Both the position numbers and the translations under genes were made by a program. Below the pieces are notes generated by a model that was not told where the DNA came from, did no database searches, and worked only from the letters and a program-made list of their open reading frames with translations. Shown piece by piece: positions 40,594 through 50,667 of a stretch of 62,153 nucleotides of DNA (its first letter is position 1; the number at the start of each line of letters is the position of its first letter). The stretch comes from an uncultured Pedosphaera sp. (GTDB lineage: Bacteria > Verrucomicrobiota > Verrucomicrobiia > Limisphaerales > Pedosphaeraceae). The DNA is taken from the NCBI GenBank assembly GCA_903918755.1, contig CAIXFN010000058.1, positions 1 through 62,153 of the forward strand, written 5' to 3'.

Positions 40594-41085
40594 TCAAAGT
40601 TTGGCTTCGGCTTCCTGCATCAGCGTCTGGACCCTTGCTTCGCTTTCGACCGACAGCAGTGCTTTGCGCAATTTCGGATCCCGGAGCAGGCGACTGATGC
40701 GGGCCAGCATCGCCAGATGTTGGGTGACCGTGGGAGCCACCAGCAGAAAAAAGAGCTGGGCGGGCGCACCATCGATCGCCCCAAACGAAATCCCTTCGGC
40801 GTGCCGGCCAAAGACCAGGATGGGATGATCCACCAAACCAACCAGGGCATTGCGCGCATGGGGCAAGGCGATTCCGTCGCCAATCCCGGTGCTATGCAAT
40901 CGCTCCCGTTCCTCCAAGGCCTGCAGCAGGGTCCGCCGCGCCTCGGGATTGGCGGCAATTTCCGCGATCTGTCCCACCAACTCGGCCAGAACCGCCTCGC
41001 GCGAATTGGCGGTCAGTTGCAGGTTGATGGCGGAGATTGGCAGCAGCTCACTTAAACTCACGAAGGGTTTGGCGGAACTATTCAT
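40594..41085 (-). CDS. PtsN-like PTS EIIA-type protein
   Basis: The 163-residue protein has the EIIA-fructose/PtsN fold with the phospho-accepting His in GDGIALPHARNAL and the following segment PILVFGRHAEGISFGAIDG. It is likely a regulatory phosphocarrier (nitrogen PTS type) and not a sugar transporter component, since no EIIB/EIIC genes are nearby. It converges with trmL. Confidence 0.85.
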   Translation of the reverse strand: MNSSAKPFVSLSELLPISAINLQLTANSREAVLAELVGQIAEIAANPEARRTLLQALEERERLHSTGIGDGIALPHARNALVGLVDHPILVFGRHAEGISFGAIDGAPAQLFFLLVAPTVTQHLAMLARISRLLRDPKLRKALLSVESEARVQTLMQEAEAKL

Positions 41086-41176
41086 CGGTCGGCATCTTAC
41101 GGGGGATCGGTTGGAATTGAAGGAAAATGTTTACCCCGAAAACTCCCCGGGGAACGAATGGACAACCCACTGGGGC

Positions 41177-42208
41177 TTAATCCCGCGCCCCGTGCTGCTT
41201 GAGCAACTCCACCACCTCGGTGTGCTCGTTGGAACCCGCGTAAAACAAAGGGGATTTGCCACTGTAATCCTTGGCATTGGGATCCGCCCGGCGGTTGAGC
41301 AGCAGTTCCACGACTGCCAGTTGGCCGGAAATGGCCGCCATCAGCAACGGCACCCGGCCGGGATAATTCTTGCGATTGATATCCGCCCGGTGGTCCAACA
41401 GCAGCTCCACGATATGCGCGTGGCCCACGCGGGCTGCGATATGCAAAGCGGTTACCCCGTGTTTGTCGAAGGCATCCACCCGCGCGCCTCGCTCCAGCAG
41501 CAAGGTCGCAATCTCCCGGTGACCGGAAATCGCGGCGTGATGCAGCGCTGTCCAGCCTCCCCGGTCGGCCGCATTCACTTCGGCCTGGTTGTCGATCAGG
41601 ATGGCTGCTACCGCTCTTTGGCCATACGAAGCCGCCGCGAATAATGGGGTGGCCCCAATCTTGTCCCGGGCATTGACATCCCCACCCCGGGTCAGGAGCA
41701 ATTTCACCACGGTGCAATGACCGTAGTTCGCGGCCTGGTAAATCGGCGTCTGGCCTTTGCCCTCGCGGGCGTTGACGTCGGCCCCTTTGCTCAGCAGCAG
41801 GTCCACCACATCCCGGTGCCCAAAATTCGCGGCCAGATGCAGCGGACTGATCTGCCAGCGGTTGGCGCCGTTGACATCCGCGCCCTTGGACAACAAAAAT
41901 TCCACCACCTCCCGGAAGCCGTAATAAGCCGCCATTTGCAGGGGAGTCTGGGCCTTTTCGTCCTGGGTATTGACGTTCGCCCCGTGCGCCACGAGGATTT
42001 TGACCACCTCCACCGACCCGCCGCGCGCGGCGAGCTGCAACGCGGTGCGCTGCTTTTCATCCAGGGCATCCACGAGCGTCGGATCCGCCTGCAACAACGC
42101 CTTCGTTGCCTCGGCGTTCCGCTTGACGGCGGCTTCATGGAGTTCTCGCGCTGTTTTGTTCACTCGTAAATCCAGTCCATTAATAAGGATTGCCGCCCCG
42201 CTCCGCAA
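41177..42208 (-). CDS. Ankyrin-repeat protein
   Basis: This 343-residue protein consists of about nine ankyrin repeats, for example TALQLAARGGSVEVVKILVA, ISPLHLAANFGHRDVVDLLL and TALHHAAISGHREIATLLLE. There is no signal peptide and no enzyme domain. It is a protein-interaction scaffold of unknown partner. It starts 5 bp after the GT2 gene on the same strand and is probably co-transcribed with it. Confidence 0.9.
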   Translation of the reverse strand: MRSGAAILINGLDLRVNKTARELHEAAVKRNAEATKALLQADPTLVDALDEKQRTALQLAARGGSVEVVKILVAHGANVNTQDEKAQTPLQMAAYYGFREVVEFLLSKGADVNGANRWQISPLHLAANFGHRDVVDLLLSKGADVNAREGKGQTPIYQAANYGHCTVVKLLLTRGGDVNARDKIGATPLFAAASYGQRAVAAILIDNQAEVNAADRGGWTALHHAAISGHREIATLLLERGARVDAFDKHGVTALHIAARVGHAHIVELLLDHRADINRKNYPGRVPLLMAAISGQLAVVELLLNRRADPNAKDYSGKSPLFYAGSNEHTEVVELLKQHGARD

Positions 42209-42213
42209 CTCCT

Positions 42214-43077
42214 TTAGTGAATTGCTTTGCCGGCTTTCGGAGTCGGCTCCCGGCTTCCCGGTCCCGGCCGGGGGCGGGGGGCGCGTAACTTCCGGTAAAT
42301 CCAGGTCTCAAATGGCCCCATGGGCTTCCGCAACCAGGGATAAAAGGGCGAATAAATCAGCCATAATCTCACGACGGACAAAAACATGACCAGCGAGGAC
42401 CGGATCAACGTTTGCGTCACCTTGGACCCGATCTTGTCGGTCCACTCCGTGGGCTCTTCGCGAATGGTGAAACCACCCCGCTTCAGCGAATACAGGAGGT
42501 TTACATCAAATGCCAGGTCAGCGGTGAGCAGGCTGTCGTGGATCTTCTCCACCGCGTGGCGATGCATCACCTTGGCGGGGCATTGCGTGTCCTTGATGTT
42601 CATCCAAAACAAGGATTGCACAATCAAATGGAAGCAGCGGCTCACGAACCGCCGGGACCAGGGCTGGCTCTGATGCAGGACCGCCCCCGGCAGCCAGCGT
42701 GAACCGATGACGCAGTCCGTTTCCCGGCACAATTCCACCAGTTTCAGAAAGGCCGGCGCCCCGGTGGCCCCGTCCGCATCCACATACCCGATCAGGTCGG
42801 CCAGCGGGGCCAGTTTCAGGCCTTCAATCAAAGCGCCCCCTTTGCCAATGGGATCCTTGAATTCCAGGGCACTCACACACGGGTATTGGCGGGCCACGCG
42901 CTCCACCACGCCCAGGGTGTTGTCCCGGCAGCCGTTCAGCACCACCACCAACTGAAACTTTCCCGGGTAATGCGCCGGAAAGTACTGCGCGTATTCGAGG
43001 AGCACGGGTTCAATCCGCTCTTCCTCATTATACGCGGGAATCAGGATCAATAAACTGGGGGCAGTCGGGACCACCAT
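42214..43077 (-). CDS. GT2 glycosyltransferase (dolichyl-phosphate sugar synthase-like)
   Basis: The 287-residue protein has the GT-A fold of family 2: LLILIPAYNEEERIEPVLLE, VVLNGCRDNT, GYVDADGATGAPAFLKL with the metal-binding DxD, and IGSRWLPGA. A hydrophobic C-terminal helix (LIRSSLVMFLSVVRLWLIYS) probably binds the membrane. It would transfer a sugar to a lipid carrier. The ATG at 43077 is chosen because GT2 homology starts there; it lies 38 bp after the NtrC-type gene. Confidence 0.88.
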   Translation of the reverse strand: MVVPTAPSLLILIPAYNEEERIEPVLLEYAQYFPAHYPGKFQLVVVLNGCRDNTLGVVERVARQYPCVSALEFKDPIGKGGALIEGLKLAPLADLIGYVDADGATGAPAFLKLVELCRETDCVIGSRWLPGAVLHQSQPWSRRFVSRCFHLIVQSLFWMNIKDTQCPAKVMHRHAVEKIHDSLLTADLAFDVNLLYSLKRGGFTIREEPTEWTDKIGSKVTQTLIRSSLVMFLSVVRLWLIYSPFYPWLRKPMGPFETWIYRKLRAPRPRPGPGSREPTPKAGKAIH

Positions 43078-43114
43078 AGGCTGGGCGGGCAAGTTCACCG
43101 GCGGCGGGAGGCCG

Positions 43115-44569
43115 TCAGGTAATGTTAAGTTCCTTTTTGATCCCGAATTTTTCGACCCGCTTGCGCAATGTTGCGCGGGTGATTCCCAGGAGCTTGGCGG
43201 CATGCACCTGATTTCCCCGCGTCTCCTGCAAGGCATGAATGATCAATTCCCGCTCCACGGCCGGAATCACCTTGAGCTTGGGATCCTGCCGCGCCCAGCG
43301 GAAGAGCGAACGCACGGCGACGCCCCATTCGGTCAATGTGTTCTCGGCGCCCGGAACTGCCGGGGCTCCCACCACCGGCACCCCGCCCGGCGGGCCGGCG
43401 GGATCGGTGATTTCCGGCGGCAGGTCCGCGGGCAGGATCACATTTCCTTTGGCCACCACCACCGCCCGCTGCATCGCATTTTCCAATTCCCGGACGTTGC
43501 CCGGCCAATGGTAACCTTCCAGCAGCTTGATGACCGCCGCGGAAATGGACTTCGGGGTGCTGTTCTGATCCCGCGCCAGTTTCTTGAGAAAATAATTAAC
43601 CAGCAGGTGGATGTCTTCCGGTCGCTCGCGCAAGGCAGGCAACTGAATCCGCACCACGTTCAGCCGGTAAAAAAGATCCTCCCGGAATTGCTTGGCCGCC
43701 ACCGCCTGTTCGAGTGGTTTATTGGTGGCCGCGATCACCCGCACGTCCACTTGGATCGGTTGATTCCCCCCCACCCGCTCGAACGTACCCGATTGCAACA
43801 CCCGCAAAATCTTGGTTTGCGTGGCCGGGGTCATGTCGCCGATTTCATCCAGGAAAATCGTCCCCTGGTGGCACTGTTCGAACCGGCCGATCCGTTGGGC
43901 GGACGCCCCCGTGAAGGCCCCCTTTTCGTAACCAAAGAGTTCGCTCTCCAGCAACTGTTCGGGAATCGCCGCGCAATTGATGGCCAGGAACGGTTTGCCA
44001 CTCCGTTCGCTGTGATGATAAACCGCCCGGGCGACCAACTCTTTGCCGGTACCACTTTCACCGGTGATCAGGGCGGTGGCATCCGAACTGGCCAACTGCC
44101 CGATCAACTTGAAAACCCGTTGCATGGGTTCGCTCCGGCCCACGATTCCGAGTTCGTAATCCTCGGTCTCGAGCAAAGGCTCATAGGATACCACCTGCTT
44201 CATATCCCGCGCCGTCTTCAAAGCCCCCGCGATGATCTCCTTGAGCTTGGGCACATCGAAGGGTTTGAGCATGTAATCGTAGGCCCCCAACTTCATCGCC
44301 TCGATGGCCGTCTGCGTCGTGCCATAGGCCGTCATCAGGATCACGAGGAGCTTGGAATCCATCTGCCGGATGCGGCGCAGCGTTTCCAGGCCCGTCATGC
44401 CCCCCATGCGGACGTCCATGATCACCAGGTCCGGCTTGAGTTTCGGAATGATCCGCAGCCCTTCCTCCCCGCTCGCCGCGGTGGTCAGCTCGATTTCCGG
44501 GGAATCGAATATCCGGCGGAACGAATACTGCACGTCCGCCTCATCATCGATGAGTAATAACTTTGCCAT
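43115..44569 (-). CDS. Sigma-54-dependent NtrC-family response regulator
   Basis: This 484-residue regulator has a receiver domain with phospho-acceptor Asp52 (LVIMDVRMGGMTG). Its AAA+ domain has Walker A GESGTGKE and the sigma-54 contact motif GAFTGA. A Fis-type HTH (AAKLLGITRATLRKRVEKFG) closes the protein. It activates RpoN-dependent promoters. No kinase gene is adjacent. The same-strand GT2 and ankyrin genes follow closely. Confidence 0.95.
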   Translation of the reverse strand: MAKLLLIDDEADVQYSFRRIFDSPEIELTTAASGEEGLRIIPKLKPDLVIMDVRMGGMTGLETLRRIRQMDSKLLVILMTAYGTTQTAIEAMKLGAYDYMLKPFDVPKLKEIIAGALKTARDMKQVVSYEPLLETEDYELGIVGRSEPMQRVFKLIGQLASSDATALITGESGTGKELVARAVYHHSERSGKPFLAINCAAIPEQLLESELFGYEKGAFTGASAQRIGRFEQCHQGTIFLDEIGDMTPATQTKILRVLQSGTFERVGGNQPIQVDVRVIAATNKPLEQAVAAKQFREDLFYRLNVVRIQLPALRERPEDIHLLVNYFLKKLARDQNSTPKSISAAVIKLLEGYHWPGNVRELENAMQRAVVVAKGNVILPADLPPEITDPAGPPGGVPVVGAPAVPGAENTLTEWGVAVRSLFRWARQDPKLKVIPAVERELIIHALQETRGNQVHAAKLLGITRATLRKRVEKFGIKKELNIT

Positions 44570-44657
44570 GTCTGGAGGAAATCTTCATGGACTCCGCCAG
44601 AAAGTCGAATGAAATCACTTTGCCCACCTCCGGTCCCGGGCCGGCCCCAATGCCCCG

Positions 44658-46895
44658 TCACTGGGGTGGTGGGCTGTCCGGCAGGCGCCGGTAGCGGAAC
44701 GACACCGCCTCGGTATTGGGGTCCATAGCCGTGAATTCCAGGACTCCGCGTAACCCCGCAGCGGTGCAAAAAAACCATTCCCGGGAGCCCCCGTTCGGCC
44801 CCGGATTGACCGCCAGGGTGGTGATCGGCGAATTGGTCGCCCCCAGTGTGGGCGCGGACGCGCCGATCACCTGCGCGATCGCCTGTGGATCCTCTGTGCT
44901 AAACAAGTCGCGCTCCCCGCCACCGGTCTGGGTGATCGCCACCCCATCCAGCAGGCAGACGGCGTTGGAACTTTCCACGATCAGGCTGGCCCCGGATTGG
45001 CGAAGCAAATCCCGAACGCGATCCACCTCCGGCCGGTCACCAACCGCCTCCCCCAGCAACGCCCGCCAATTCGGCGTCTGGTGCATAAACCGGATTACCG
45101 CGTCAGGCGGCGTCACAAACCGGCCGTTCGCCAGGTCAAAAAAATTGCTCTCCGGCGCCCCGACCGGGAAGATTTGGAATTCCATCGTAGGCGATACCAA
45201 TTCGGGGCTGGGATTCAGCTGCACGGAGGAAAGTTCCGGACCATTCCCCCGCCGGATTCCCACGAAAGAAAGCACCACCAATCCGACCAGGAGGATCCCC
45301 AGCATCAAAAAGATCCCCACCACAATCGCGATCACGCGACCAAGATTGCCGCGAGTCCGTTGCGGTTCCACCGGGCGGGAGGACGAGGCAATTCCCGCGT
45401 CGGCGGCACGGGGAAGCCGGGAGCGCAGCCAGCGCCAAAGCACAAAAGCTACCGCCGAATCCACCAGGATGGCCAGAATGATCGCGACCATCGGAGTCAC
45501 AATTCCGGCCCCTTGCGGCCCCAATATCCGGCGCAGCAGGGCATACAAGAGTAAACCCAGGCCAATATCCAGTCCCAGCAAGGGAAACACCACGGTCTCG
45601 GCCAGGGCCAATCCCGCCCCCCGCAACCGCCCGCGGGAGCGTTGCACGCGGATCAGGCCGACCAAACCCGCCGCCGTGCCGATCACTCCGGGGGCGAGCA
45701 AAAGCAATCCTCCCAGCAATACCCAGGGACGCCCCATCCAGGGATTGGGTCGGAACAACAAGCTAATACTGACGAATAGGGATCCCCAAAGGGCCACAAA
45801 TTCATAAGCGGCGGTGATGGCCACCAAACGGGAAAACCGGGAACCGGCCGGTTCAACTGGCGGCGGCGAAACAGGCGGGGGCTTGGGGGCTGCGGGGGGA
45901 ACGGAGGCTCCGGGATCGCCGAGACCCCCGGGACCGCTGGCAATGGTCTCCACCCGGGAGCGCACCTGGCTGGCCTGCTGGTAGCGGCGATCCGGCTCTT
46001 TTTCCAATGCCCGCATCACGACTTCATCCAGCCGGAGGTCGAGCCGGACCAGTTCCGACGGCAGGGCAAACCGGCCCAACGGCAATTGCCCGGTCAACAT
46101 TTCATAAAAAACCACCCCGAGAGAATAAATATCCGCGCGATGGTCCACTGAGGCCGGTTTTTCCACCTGCTCCGGGGCCATGTAGTGGGGGGTGCCCATG
46201 ACCTGTTGCTGGCCGGTGAGCGGCTCCCGCCCGGCCGCCTCACCCAAGATCTTGGCAATTCCAAAATCCGCAATTTTCACGCGGCCCTGTTTGTCCACCA
46301 GGATGTTCTCCGGTTTGATGTCCCGATGCACAATTCCCTGGGTATGGGCGAACTGGAGGGCCTCGCAGATCGGTGGCACGATGGCCAACGCCTGGGTGGG
46401 CGTCAGGGTCGTGGTTTGCAACAATTGGCGCAGGTTCGTGCCATCCACCAATTCCATCAGCAGGTAAAACAGTCCCCCGCTTTCCCCAAAATCATAAACC
46501 GTGACAATGTTGGGATGGTTCAGCCGCGCCAGCGCCCGGGCCTCGCGCTGAAAGCGTTCGGCAAAATGGGCATCGTTCTCCTTGTCCCGGGTGAGGATTT
46601 TCAGGGCCACCAAACGATCCAGCAGCGGTTGGCGGGCCTTGTAAACAACCCCCATCCCGCCCCGCCCCAGGCATTCCAGTATCTCCAGTTGCGGAAAATG
46701 CGGGGCGATTTCCGCAATGCCTGGTGGGGTGCGGGGATCCGGCGGGCTCACCTGCGTCCCCCCCGGTCCGACCTCGCCGGTGGGCGGGCGGAGGTGGAGT
46801 TGCAGCAGACAGCGAGGGCAAAGGCCTTCCGGCGCATCCGATGCGAGCGTTGCGCCACATTGCGAGCATGGGTAAGCGGACGGTTGATCGTTCAT
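44658..46895 (-). CDS. Membrane Ser/Thr protein kinase with zinc-ribbon N-terminus
   Basis: The 745-residue protein has an N-terminal zinc ribbon (Cys10, 13, 26, 29: CSQCGATLA, LCPRCLL). A complete kinase domain follows, with GRGGMGVVYKA, Lys99, HRDIKPEN from 190 and DFG at 210. About five transmembrane segments lie between roughly residues 355 and 560, followed by a C-terminal extracytoplasmic domain of about 190 residues. It starts 41 bp after the ECF sigma factor stop, the sigma-kinase pairing typical of Verrucomicrobia and Planctomycetes. The kinase may activate the sigma factor by phosphorylation. Confidence 0.93.
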   Translation of the reverse strand: MNDQPSAYPCSQCGATLASDAPEGLCPRCLLQLHLRPPTGEVGPGGTQVSPPDPRTPPGIAEIAPHFPQLEILECLGRGGMGVVYKARQPLLDRLVALKILTRDKENDAHFAERFQREARALARLNHPNIVTVYDFGESGGLFYLLMELVDGTNLRQLLQTTTLTPTQALAIVPPICEALQFAHTQGIVHRDIKPENILVDKQGRVKIADFGIAKILGEAAGREPLTGQQQVMGTPHYMAPEQVEKPASVDHRADIYSLGVVFYEMLTGQLPLGRFALPSELVRLDLRLDEVVMRALEKEPDRRYQQASQVRSRVETIASGPGGLGDPGASVPPAAPKPPPVSPPPVEPAGSRFSRLVAITAAYEFVALWGSLFVSISLLFRPNPWMGRPWVLLGGLLLLAPGVIGTAAGLVGLIRVQRSRGRLRGAGLALAETVVFPLLGLDIGLGLLLYALLRRILGPQGAGIVTPMVAIILAILVDSAVAFVLWRWLRSRLPRAADAGIASSSRPVEPQRTRGNLGRVIAIVVGIFLMLGILLVGLVVLSFVGIRRGNGPELSSVQLNPSPELVSPTMEFQIFPVGAPESNFFDLANGRFVTPPDAVIRFMHQTPNWRALLGEAVGDRPEVDRVRDLLRQSGASLIVESSNAVCLLDGVAITQTGGGERDLFSTEDPQAIAQVIGASAPTLGATNSPITTLAVNPGPNGGSREWFFCTAAGLRGVLEFTAMDPNTEAVSFRYRRLPDSPPPQ

Positions 46896-46936
46896 TACCA
46901 GTTAAATAAGCAACGCCAACCACTTGTTACCAAAAA

Positions 46937-47704
46937 TCATCCCCCCGCCGGCGTTTCCGGCGCACTCAGGGAGGAAATCAAATGCCGCACCTCCTCATCA
47001 ATATCTTCCGGGCGCGCCACGGTGTGGGCAATGATCTCGCGGAAGATCTCCCGGTAGCGCCGCCGCAACCGGTGAACCGCCACCCGCAACGCCCCTTCGG
47101 TCACGCCCAAAGCCGCGGCGATTCCGGATTGATCGACTCCGGCCGGGCCCGCCGTCAGGAATGCCTTCAGTTGCTCGAATTCGGCGGCCTTGCCGGCGCC
47201 CGTAAATTCCTCCCGTAACCGGCCGAGGGTGGCGTCGAGCAGGGTCAACGCCCAACGCCGGTCGTAAACCGAATCGGCGGCCAGTTCTACCGCTGGTTCC
47301 CCTTGATAGCGGGTCTCCGCGGTCGCGGTGTCCAGGGGCAGCAGCACCTGCCCCGCCCCGCGCTTCTGCGCGCGCACCCGGTCCCATTCGTTGGCCAGAA
47401 AACGCTTCATGGCCACGAGCAAAAAAGTGCGAAACCGTCCTTTTTCCCGGGCTACGGTCTTCAAATAATCCTTCGCCAACAGCCGCGCAAAAAATTCCTG
47501 GGTCAAATCCTGCGCATCATGCGGCGCGTGCCCCTGTCGCCGCACATAAACATACAGCGGGTACCAATAGGTGCGGCAAAGCTCTTCCAACGCCGCCGCC
47601 GCCGCGGCCGAATCCGGTTCCCGGGCGGAGAGCACCACCGTCCAATGCGTGGTGACAAACCAGGGTCGCGCCGGGCGCGCATCAAGCTGGCTGGTGGCAC
47701 TCAT
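46937..47704 (-). CDS. ECF-family sigma factor paired with a Ser/Thr kinase
   Basis: This 255-residue sigma factor shows region 2 (YWYPLYVYVRRQGHAPHDAQ, DLTQEFFARLLAKD, GRFRTFLLVAMKRFLANEWD) and region 4 (QSGIAAALGVTEGALRVAVH, RLRRRYREIF). It belongs to the ECF type with a WFxTTHWTVVL N-terminus that accompanies Ser/Thr kinases and lacks a standard anti-sigma gene. It follows the monooxygenase gene by 21 bp and precedes the kinase gene by 41 bp. Confidence 0.92.
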   Translation of the reverse strand: MSATSQLDARPARPWFVTTHWTVVLSAREPDSAAAAAALEELCRTYWYPLYVYVRRQGHAPHDAQDLTQEFFARLLAKDYLKTVAREKGRFRTFLLVAMKRFLANEWDRVRAQKRGAGQVLLPLDTATAETRYQGEPAVELAADSVYDRRWALTLLDATLGRLREEFTGAGKAAEFEQLKAFLTAGPAGVDQSGIAAALGVTEGALRVAVHRLRRRYREIFREIIAHTVARPEDIDEEVRHLISSLSAPETPAGG

Positions 47705-47725
47705 GGAACGGCCCGGGCGAAATGC

Positions 47726-48037
47726 TTAGGCCACCTTTTCCGCCAGCATGATCTTGGGCGGCTCCGCCAGCAAACCGTCCGCCTGCGCCCGGAAGGCCTG
47801 CAAGTGCGGGCTGGCCAGGTGCGCGTCCAGATGGGCTTTGCTGGTCCAATTTTCGTGAAAGACAAACGTGGCGGGATCGTCCAGGTCTTGGTGCAATTCG
47901 TAGTTCAGACACCCCGCCTCCCGGTGCGTGGGCGCGACCATGGCCACGAGGGCGTTTTTCAAGTCGGTCACTTTGCCGGCTTTGGCCCGGATAATGGCCG
48001 TGACGATTAAAGAGGGTTGATTGGGTTCAGATTTCAT
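47726..48037 (-). CDS. Antibiotic-biosynthesis-monooxygenase-type protein (YgiN-like)
   Basis: This 103-residue ferredoxin-like fold protein has the ABM family layout: [40 protein letters not shown] and [20 protein letters not shown]. Members include quinol monooxygenases. It is likely a cofactor-free oxygenase acting on quinols or similar small molecules. The start at 48037 fits the family length. It lies directly upstream of the ECF sigma factor on the same strand. Confidence 0.88.
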   Translation of the reverse strand: MKSEPNQPSLIVTAIIRAKAGKVTDLKNALVAMVAPTHREAGCLNYELHQDLDDPATFVFHENWTSKAHLDAHLASPHLQAFRAQADGLLAEPPKIMLAEKVA

Positions 48038-48092
48038 GGTGGTTCGGAATTGGCAGCCCCAGCGGGGACCGCCCCGCCGAAAAAGCCATGGG

Positions 48093-48461
48093 TTAAAAAG
48101 TATTGAAAGTGTCCTCCTGGGAAGACGTGTGCTGGCGGTAGCCCGGAAAGGCATGAAATTCCCGGCTCCAGATCCAGGTCCCGTTAAACCCGCCCTGAAC
48201 GCTCCCGGTGTAGACGCCCTCAAAATTGATCCGGTCATGCTCGCGTTTGACCCGGATGGTGAACGGCCCGGTTTGGTTTCGCCCGCTGCCGGCGAACTGG
48301 TCGCGCCCCTCCGCCGTCAATTCCAATGCCTCGGCGTGCAGTTGTCGCCGAAAATGGGCGGTGATTTCCTCCCGACTGGCCGCGGCGTTGCCTTCGTGCA
48401 CCGAAATGCATCCCCCCACCATCACGAGCGGGGAAAAGGCGATAAGTGGCAGCCAGCGCAT
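48093..48461 (-). CDS. Small lipoprotein, hypothetical
   Basis: The 122-residue protein begins with a lipoprotein signal ([18 protein letters not shown]) and ends without a recognised domain. A short beta-rich stretch ([20 protein letters not shown]) suggests a small envelope protein. It is the first gene of the minus-strand set lipoprotein, monooxygenase, sigma factor, kinase. The ATG at 48461 fits the signal peptide better than one at 48479. Confidence 0.7.
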   Translation of the reverse strand: MRWLPLIAFSPLVMVGGCISVHEGNAAASREEITAHFRRQLHAEALELTAEGRDQFAGSGRNQTGPFTIRVKREHDRINFEGVYTGSVQGGFNGTWIWSREFHAFPGYRQHTSSQEDTFNTF

Positions 48462-48710
48462 GCCGGAACGCTGGCACAATCAACGGAGAATGAAAAGGAA
48501 AACCCGACCGGACGAACGGTGGCGGGAACCCCAGATCTGCGGGAATCCGACTCCCATTGCCCCGCTGCCATTTTGCCGGATTCTGCCACCAGAGTTGCGG
48601 TGATTCCATTTTCAGCGCATCTTCTGCGCGCTGGTGGAACGACTCCGGTATGCGACAGCGCGGAATGGTCCCGACTGTACCAACCGGCTGGAACTCCCGG
48701 CTTATATTTT
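48462..48710. promoter_or_regulatory. Divergent promoter region between lipoprotein and reductase genes
   Basis: These 249 bp separate the minus-strand sigma/kinase set from the plus-strand reductase/exporter set. No gene is supported. No confident promoter box was identified. Confidence 0.4.
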
Positions 48711-49700
<990 letters not shown>

Positions 49701-49703
49701 GTC

Positions 49704-50666
49704 ATGAAAGCCATTCGCGTACGCCAATTCGGCGGTCCGGAAGTCTTGCAACTCGAGGAACTGCCGGCCCTGAATCCCGGTCCGGGACAGGTCCTCGTCC
49801 GGATTCACGTCGCCGGGGTCAATCCGGTGGATACCTACATCCGTTCCGGTGCCTACGCCGCGAAACCGGAATTGCCCTACACCCCCGGCAAGGACGCTGG
49901 CGGAACTGTGGCCGCCCTCGGCGCCGGCGTGGCGGGTTGGTCGGTGGGCGACCGGGTTTACGTGGGCGACAGCTTGACCGGCACTTATGCGGATTATGCG
50001 TTGTGCCTGCCCGCCCAGATTCATCCGCTGCCAGCGTCCCTGACTTTTGCCGAGGGGGCGGCGGTAAACATACCTTACGCCACCGCCTTCCGCGCGCTCT
50101 TCCAGCGCGCGCGCGCCCAGGCGGGCGAAACCGTTCTGATCCACGGCGCCACCGGCGGAGTGGGTCTCGCGGCCGTCCAATTGGCGCGGGCCGCGGGATT
50201 GACCGTCATCGGCACCGGCGGCAGCGACGCGGGACGCAATTTGGTGGCGGCCGTGGGAGCGCACCAGGTGCTGGATCATCGCGCCCCGAATTATCTGGCC
50301 GAGTTGTTGACGCTCACCGGGGGACGCGGCGTTGACATCATTCTGGAAATGTTGGCGAACGTGAACCTGGGCCGGGATCTCACCGTGTTGGCGCGCCACG
50401 GCCGGGTGGCGGTGATTGGCAGTCGCGGCACGGTGGAACTCAACCCGCGGGATGCCATGGCACGGGATGCGGACATCCTCGGGGTGATGCTGGGCAACGC
50501 CTCGGCCACTGAGTTGGCCGCCATCCATGCCGCGCTCGGCGCCGGACTGGCCAATGGAACCTTGCTTCCGGTGGTAGGCCGCGAGTTTAGCCTGGCTGAA
50601 GCGCCCTTGGCGCATCAGACCGTCATGGAGCCGGGGGCTTTGGGCAAGATCGTGCTCCAAACCTGA
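49704..50666 (+). CDS. NADPH:quinone reductase-type zinc-independent oxidoreductase
   Basis: This 320-residue MDR-family enzyme resembles Qor. It has an N-terminal GroES-like domain (FGGPEVLQLEELP, PYTPGKDAGGTVAALGAGV) and a Rossmann domain with IHGATGGVGLAAVQLARAAG. The structural zinc cysteines of alcohol dehydrogenases are absent. It starts 3 bp after the aldo/keto reductase stop and ends 1 bp before the MFS gene, so all three are co-translated. Likely substrates are quinones or enals. Confidence 0.92.
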   Translation: MKAIRVRQFGGPEVLQLEELPALNPGPGQVLVRIHVAGVNPVDTYIRSGAYAAKPELPYTPGKDAGGTVAALGAGVAGWSVGDRVYVGDSLTGTYADYALCLPAQIHPLPASLTFAEGAAVNIPYATAFRALFQRARAQAGETVLIHGATGGVGLAAVQLARAAGLTVIGTGGSDAGRNLVAAVGAHQVLDHRAPNYLAELLTLTGGRGVDIILEMLANVNLGRDLTVLARHGRVAVIGSRGTVELNPRDAMARDADILGVMLGNASATELAAIHAALGAGLANGTLLPVVGREFSLAEAPLAHQTVMEPGALGKIVLQT

Positions 50667-50667
50667 T

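Noticed and set aside
48021-48710. Long upstream extension of the aldo/keto reductase frame
   Set aside because: It is antisense to the monooxygenase and lipoprotein genes; the reductase starts at 48711.
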